Assembly: GCF_000308615.1 (NCBI RefSeq)
Contig: NZ_BAGB01000013.1
Coordinates: 248,001-312,000, forward strand
Reading direction: 5' to 3'
Source of the DNA: Nocardia jiangxiensis NBRC 101359
Lineage (GTDB): Bacteria > Actinomycetota > Actinomycetes > Mycobacteriales > Mycobacteriaceae
Length of the DNA stretch: 64,000 nucleotides
A program made the translations under genes and the position numbers. The notes below the pieces were generated by a model that had not been told where the DNA came from, did not search any database, and was given only the letters and a program-made list of their open reading frames with translations. Within the stretch, counting starts at the first letter, position 1. The number at the start of each line of letters is the position of its first letter. Of the stretch, positions 61,235 to 64,000 are shown piece after piece.

Positions 61235-61262
61235 TTGCAGACGCGCGTTAATTGCAAGCGCG
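61235..61262. promoter_or_regulatory. Repeat element in the MFS/MarR divergent promoter
   Basis: TTGCAGACGCGCG and TTGCAAGCGCGG are near direct repeats about 17 bp apart, and TTGCA ... TGCAA is an inverted pair. They lie between the divergent starts, a plausible MarR operator. Confidence 0.4.
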
Positions 61263-61318
61263 GTATATTTCGGAAGCGGGGTATCCTGAAGAAACAACGC
61301 CGCACGCAGGAGGAATCG

Positions 61319-61810
61319 ATGACCGCGGACGCCGCCCTGACCGGTCTCGCCGATGGCTGGTACGCACTGTCGGTGCTGCACGCTCGGATCGAGGCGCATA
61401 TCGAACGCGCGCTGCAGGTCGGTCACGAATTGAGCGTCCGGGAGTATTCGCTGCTCGTGGTGCTCAGTCGTCAGCACGACGGGCAGGGCGGGCACCTGCG
61501 CATGAATCAGGTCGCCGATGCGGTGGCCTTGAGTCAGAGTGCGACGACCCGGCTGGTCACCCGGTTGGAGGATCGCGGTCTACTGCAGCGTTATCTGTGT
61601 CCCGACGACCGTCGGGGGATCTACACCGACGTGACTGCGTCGGGATTGCGGTTGCTCGATCAGGCGCGGCCCACGCATGACGAATCCTTGTCCGGCGCTC
61701 TCCGGCAGGCGGCCGCGGACCCCGAACTGTCTGCCTTGGTCGCCGCGGTCGAGGCACTGAACGCCTCCTCGGTGCATGGTGCGCGTACTCGCGAATACCG
61801 TCCGGGGTAG
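61319..61810 (+). CDS. MarR family transcriptional regulator (MFS-linked)
   Basis: 163 residues from ATG 61319 (GGAGGAA upstream). Helix-turn-helix: LRMNQVADAVALSQSATTRL followed by VTRLEDRGLLQRYLCPDDRR and wing GIYTDVTASG. The divergent MFS exporter and the repeated TTGCA elements between them suggest it represses the exporter and itself until a ligand binds. The longer open frame upstream lacks a start with ribosome-binding site. Confidence 0.9.
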   Translation: MTADAALTGLADGWYALSVLHARIEAHIERALQVGHELSVREYSLLVVLSRQHDGQGGHLRMNQVADAVALSQSATTRLVTRLEDRGLLQRYLCPDDRRGIYTDVTASGLRLLDQARPTHDESLSGALRQAAADPELSALVAAVEALNASSVHGARTREYRPG

Positions 61811-62309
61811 CTGGCGGCCGTGTTGATGTTGCTCGATTCGGTCGCGTGGTCACCGGCGGATAACGCGAGCCGTTCATATATCGCAATCCTGTAGCGCGGC
61901 CGGTCATGGCGGCTTCGTATCGCTGTCACACTGGTCACGCTGGTGTGATCCATTATCAGACACTGCCCGAGAGTCAGATATGTCACTCTCGAAAGTGTGT
62001 TTAGTTGTCTTTTCGTTAACCTTGCGTTCATCTGTCGCGACCATTCTGTGACTTGCCGAGATGAGCTTCCAGCAAATCTCCAGCAGGTGGACACGACCGC
62101 TTCGGCGACATTCGTCGCCACGGCCGCGTCGGCAGTCGCCGGTTCCGGATCCGGTGTGAGACCGCGCGTATCCGTCATGTCTTCGGATAACTGAATCGCC
62201 AACTCCCACAACACAACCGACAAACGGACAGGTAGCGGTGAACGCTCCGGCCGCCAGGTCGAATCCCGAGCGCTCTCGGTACCGTCGCGCTGTCAGAAAC
62301 ACAGTCGAG
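61811..62309. promoter_or_regulatory. Long intergenic region and leader of the lytic transglycosylase gene
   Basis: About 500 bp, AT-richer than average. CGAGAGT-10 nt-ACTCTCG (61968-61991) is a hairpin, TCACAC ... GTGTGA (61926-61948) is a dyad, and GACAG ... CTGTC (about 62228-62297) encloses a GC-rich block just before the gene. A long structured leader is typical for secreted cell-wall hydrolase genes in actinobacteria. A GTG at 62238 could add 24 codons to the next gene. Confidence 0.4.
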
Positions 62310-62849
62310 ATGAACTTTCGAAAACTGATCCCCCTGACCCTGCTAGCCGCCGTCGCGGTCGTACCCGTGGCGGCCAACGCTCAGACCCCCATCGCCGGTG
62401 TGCCGCAGCAACTGCAGCAGCAGGCCCTGCAGTTGCAGAACCAACTGCCGTTGGCGCAGCAGAACCAGCTGCAGCAGTTCCTCCAGCCGATGCCGCAACC
62501 GCTGCCTCAGCTGATTCCGCCGGTCTTCGCGAACAACCTGGACGGCTGGATCCGCAACGCGCAGTACGTCATGTCGCAGCGCGGCATCCCCGGCAGTTAC
62601 GAAGGGATCCACCGCAACATCATGCGGGAGTCGGGTGGCAACCCGCGCGCGATCAACCTGAGCGACTCCAACGCCGCCCGCGGCATCCCCTCCAAGGGCC
62701 TGATGCAGGTCATCGACCCCACCTTCCGCGCCTACCACGTGGACGGCACGTCGTGGGACATCTACGACCCGGTCGCCAACATCAGCGCGGCCTGCAACTA
62801 CGCCGCCCACCGGTACGGCACGATCGATCGCGTGTTCTCGGCGTACTGA
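62310..62849 (+). CDS. Secreted lytic transglycosylase (SLT domain)
   Basis: 179 residues from ATG 62310, where a classical signal peptide begins (MNFRKLIPLTLLAAVAVVP, cleavage after ANA). A Gln-rich linker leads to an SLT domain: IMRESGGNPRAIN with the catalytic Glu, GLMQVIDPTFRAY, and NISAACNYAAHRYG. It cleaves peptidoglycan glycan strands, similar to resuscitation-promoting and LysM-free transglycosylases of Mycobacteriales. It is convergent with the cupredoxin gene, 4 bp apart. Confidence 0.9.
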   Translation: MNFRKLIPLTLLAAVAVVPVAANAQTPIAGVPQQLQQQALQLQNQLPLAQQNQLQQFLQPMPQPLPQLIPPVFANNLDGWIRNAQYVMSQRGIPGSYEGIHRNIMRESGGNPRAINLSDSNAARGIPSKGLMQVIDPTFRAYHVDGTSWDIYDPVANISAACNYAAHRYGTIDRVFSAY

Positions 62850-62853
62850 TCTG

Positions 62854-63276
62854 CTACTGCACGGTGATGGTGCCGTGCATATCCGGGTGCAGTGGGCACA
62901 GATAGCGGTACGTGCCCGGCACGGTGAAGGTGTGACTCCAACTGCCCGTATTGAAGATCGGGCTGTTGATGCCCATCGCGCTGTCACCGATGCCCTGCAC
63001 CGCGTGCGGGAAACGATCGGCGAAGTTCCACGTCACGGTGCCACCGACCTTGATGGTGACCGCGTCGGGTGCGAACTTCATATTCTTCACCTCGACCGTC
63101 ACCGCTCCCTCGGGCGCGGCCGCCGCGGTCGAGGATTCCGACCCGGTCACCGAACCGGATGTCGGTGCGGATGTCGTTGTCCCGGAACCGCATCCGCTCA
63201 CCAGCAGCATTCCCGCGAGTGCGGCGACGCCGAATCCGGCACGCAGCATTTTCCGGCGGCTCCAGTCCATCGGCAT
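62854..63276 (-). CDS. Cupredoxin domain lipoprotein (blue-copper type)
   Basis: 140 residues with an Arg-Arg signal region and lipobox VSGC, a Ser/Thr linker and a cupredoxin domain. Type-1 copper ligands can be identified: His in FPHAV, and Cys, His and Met in YLCPLHPDMHG. It is anchored on the outer face and may carry electrons or buffer copper. Divergent from the NAD(P)H-hydrate epimerase gene. Confidence 0.92.
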   Translation of the reverse strand: MPMDWSRRKMLRAGFGVAALAGMLLVSGCGSGTTTSAPTSGSVTGSESSTAAAAPEGAVTVEVKNMKFAPDAVTIKVGGTVTWNFADRFPHAVQGIGDSAMGINSPIFNTGSWSHTFTVPGTYRYLCPLHPDMHGTITVQ

Positions 63277-63467
63277 GCCGCCCAGCCTAGCCCCGCCCGA
63301 TAACCCCCGGTTCGCCGCAGCACCGTTGTCCGGTTCGTCGCGTTACGCGCCGACCGCTGACGGCCGGTGCGCAGCGGTTGCGTCTCGTTGCATCGACAGT
63401 GCGGTCGGTGCCGCGGCGTACTCTGCTGTCGTCGGATGTGCCGGGGTCGGTGGGCAGGAGGCGAACG

Positions 63468-64000
63468 ATGGCGGTGCGCGGGTATTACCCGGTCGATGAG
63501 GTTCGGGCGGCCGAGTCCGAGCTGTTCGGGCGGGTCGCGGCCGGGGTGCCGATGCAGCGGGCGGCGTACGGGCTGGCGAATGTCGTCGCGGGGGAATTGC
63601 GCGAGCGGACCGGCGGCGTGGCCGGGCGTTCGGTGACGTTGCTGGTCGGGTCGGGGGACAACGGCGGCGATGCGCTGTGGGCCGGGGCGATGCTGCGGCG
63701 GCGCGGGGTCGCGGTGTCCGCGGTGCTGCTTTCACCCGAGCGGGCGCATGCGCTGGGGCTGGCCGCGTTGCGGCGGGCGGGTGGGCGAATCCGGGAGGAC
63801 CTCGGCTCGCCCGATCTCGTGGTCGACGGGATCGTCGGTATCTCCGGACACGGCTCACTGCGGCCGCGAGCAGCGGAGCTCGTTGCGGCGGTGGACGTTC
63901 CGATCATCTCCGTGGATCTGCCCAGTGGTGTGGATCCGGACACCGGTGCGGTGGACGGGCCCGCCGTTCGGGCGGATGTGACGGTCGCATTCGGTGCGTA
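63468..64000 (+). CDS. NAD(P)H-hydrate epimerase, N-terminal part (runs off window)
   Basis: 177 codons from ATG 63468 (AGGAGG upstream) to the window end. YjeF N-terminal domain: LLVGSGDNGGDALWAGAMLRR contains the substrate-binding loop, and SVDLPSGVDPDTGAV the metal- or cofactor-binding segment. It epimerises damaged R-NAD(P)H-hydrate; in M. tuberculosis the homologue (Rv3433c, near glmS) is fused to an ADP-dependent dehydratase, which is expected to follow outside the window. Confidence 0.92.
   Translation, partial: MAVRGYYPVDEVRAAESELFGRVAAGVPMQRAAYGLANVVAGELRERTGGVAGRSVTLLVGSGDNGGDALWAGAMLRRRGVAVSAVLLSPERAHALGLAALRRAGGRIREDLGSPDLVVDGIVGISGHGSLRPRAAELVAAVDVPIISVDLPSGVDPDTGAVDGPAVRADVTVAFGA

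Noticed and set aside
61926..61948. TCACAC ... GTGTGA considered as a CRP/GlxR site
   Set aside because: The half-sites are in the reverse order of the TGTGA-N6-TCACA consensus.
62190..62310. Possible c-di-AMP (ydaO-type) riboswitch before the lytic transglycosylase gene
   Set aside because: Pieces such as GGTGAA and CGAATCC occur, but in the wrong order, and the conserved GACAGCTAAC segment is absent; only an undefined structured leader is supported.

Overview
The window is high-GC actinobacterial DNA, most likely from Nocardia or a close relative in the Mycobacteriales. The evidence is the rplM-rpsI-glmM and glmS neighbourhood, many WXG100/EspC-type type VII secretion (T7SS/ESX) substrates, an Ag85-like secreted esterase, an FHA-ABC exporter of the Rv1747 type, tandem nocardial lipoproteins, and frequent GTG/TTG starts. 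The genus is inferred from gene content, not from a database match. I found no rRNA, tRNA, CRISPR array, prophage or insertion sequence.

Region by region: 0-8 kb holds metabolic and transport genes: an aldose-epimerase tail, an AraC regulator, a FUSC membrane protein overlapping a MarR regulator, a GT4 glycosyltransferase, and a DUF3311 plus sodium:solute symporter pair. 8.2-10.9 kb is an ATP-synthase F0 operon (atpI-atpB-atpE-atpF-b') that ends in a clear terminator. The delta domain and all F1 genes are absent. 11.3-15 kb is a decaying ESX cluster: a substrate-like gene, a WXG/PPE-like gene broken by a frameshift in a poly-Gln tract, an EspG-like gene cut by an in-frame amber codon, and a serine-hydrolase-fold protein whose three catalytic motifs are all altered. 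15-22 kb carries a metallophosphoesterase, a TIGR03086 protein, a TAP-like hydrolase, an Ag85-like esterase and an orphan esxB/esxA-like pair.

22-36.6 kb looks like a phospho-signalling and cell-envelope cluster: a glycosyltransferase, a Ser/Thr kinase, three tandem paralogous lipoproteins, an FHA protein with a zinc ribbon, a zinc-metallopeptidase lipoprotein, a FHA-FHA-ABC exporter and a degenerate Hsp70/actin-like membrane protein. 36.8-42.4 kb is housekeeping (rplM, rpsI, glmM) followed by a three-gene EspC/WXG-like unit. 42.4-45 kb has an ABC-F ATPase, a PspC-domain protein and a DUF6802 protein.

45-56.7 kb is the richest accessory region, a set of T7SS substrate modules. It contains an EspC-like/WXG/coiled-coil operon, a tandem YbaB-like protein, a long WXG effector with a 218-residue partner, and a second WXG/long-effector/216-residue-partner/RDD operon. 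A MarR-rhodanese pair and a Pro/Gln-rich membrane protein are interspersed. No ESX core gene (eccB/C/D, mycP) lies in the window, so these substrates must use machinery encoded elsewhere. The window closes with an alpha/beta hydrolase-like pseudoenzyme, glmS, a divergent MFS/MarR pair, a secreted lytic transglycosylase, a cupredoxin lipoprotein and the start of NAD(P)H-hydrate epimerase.
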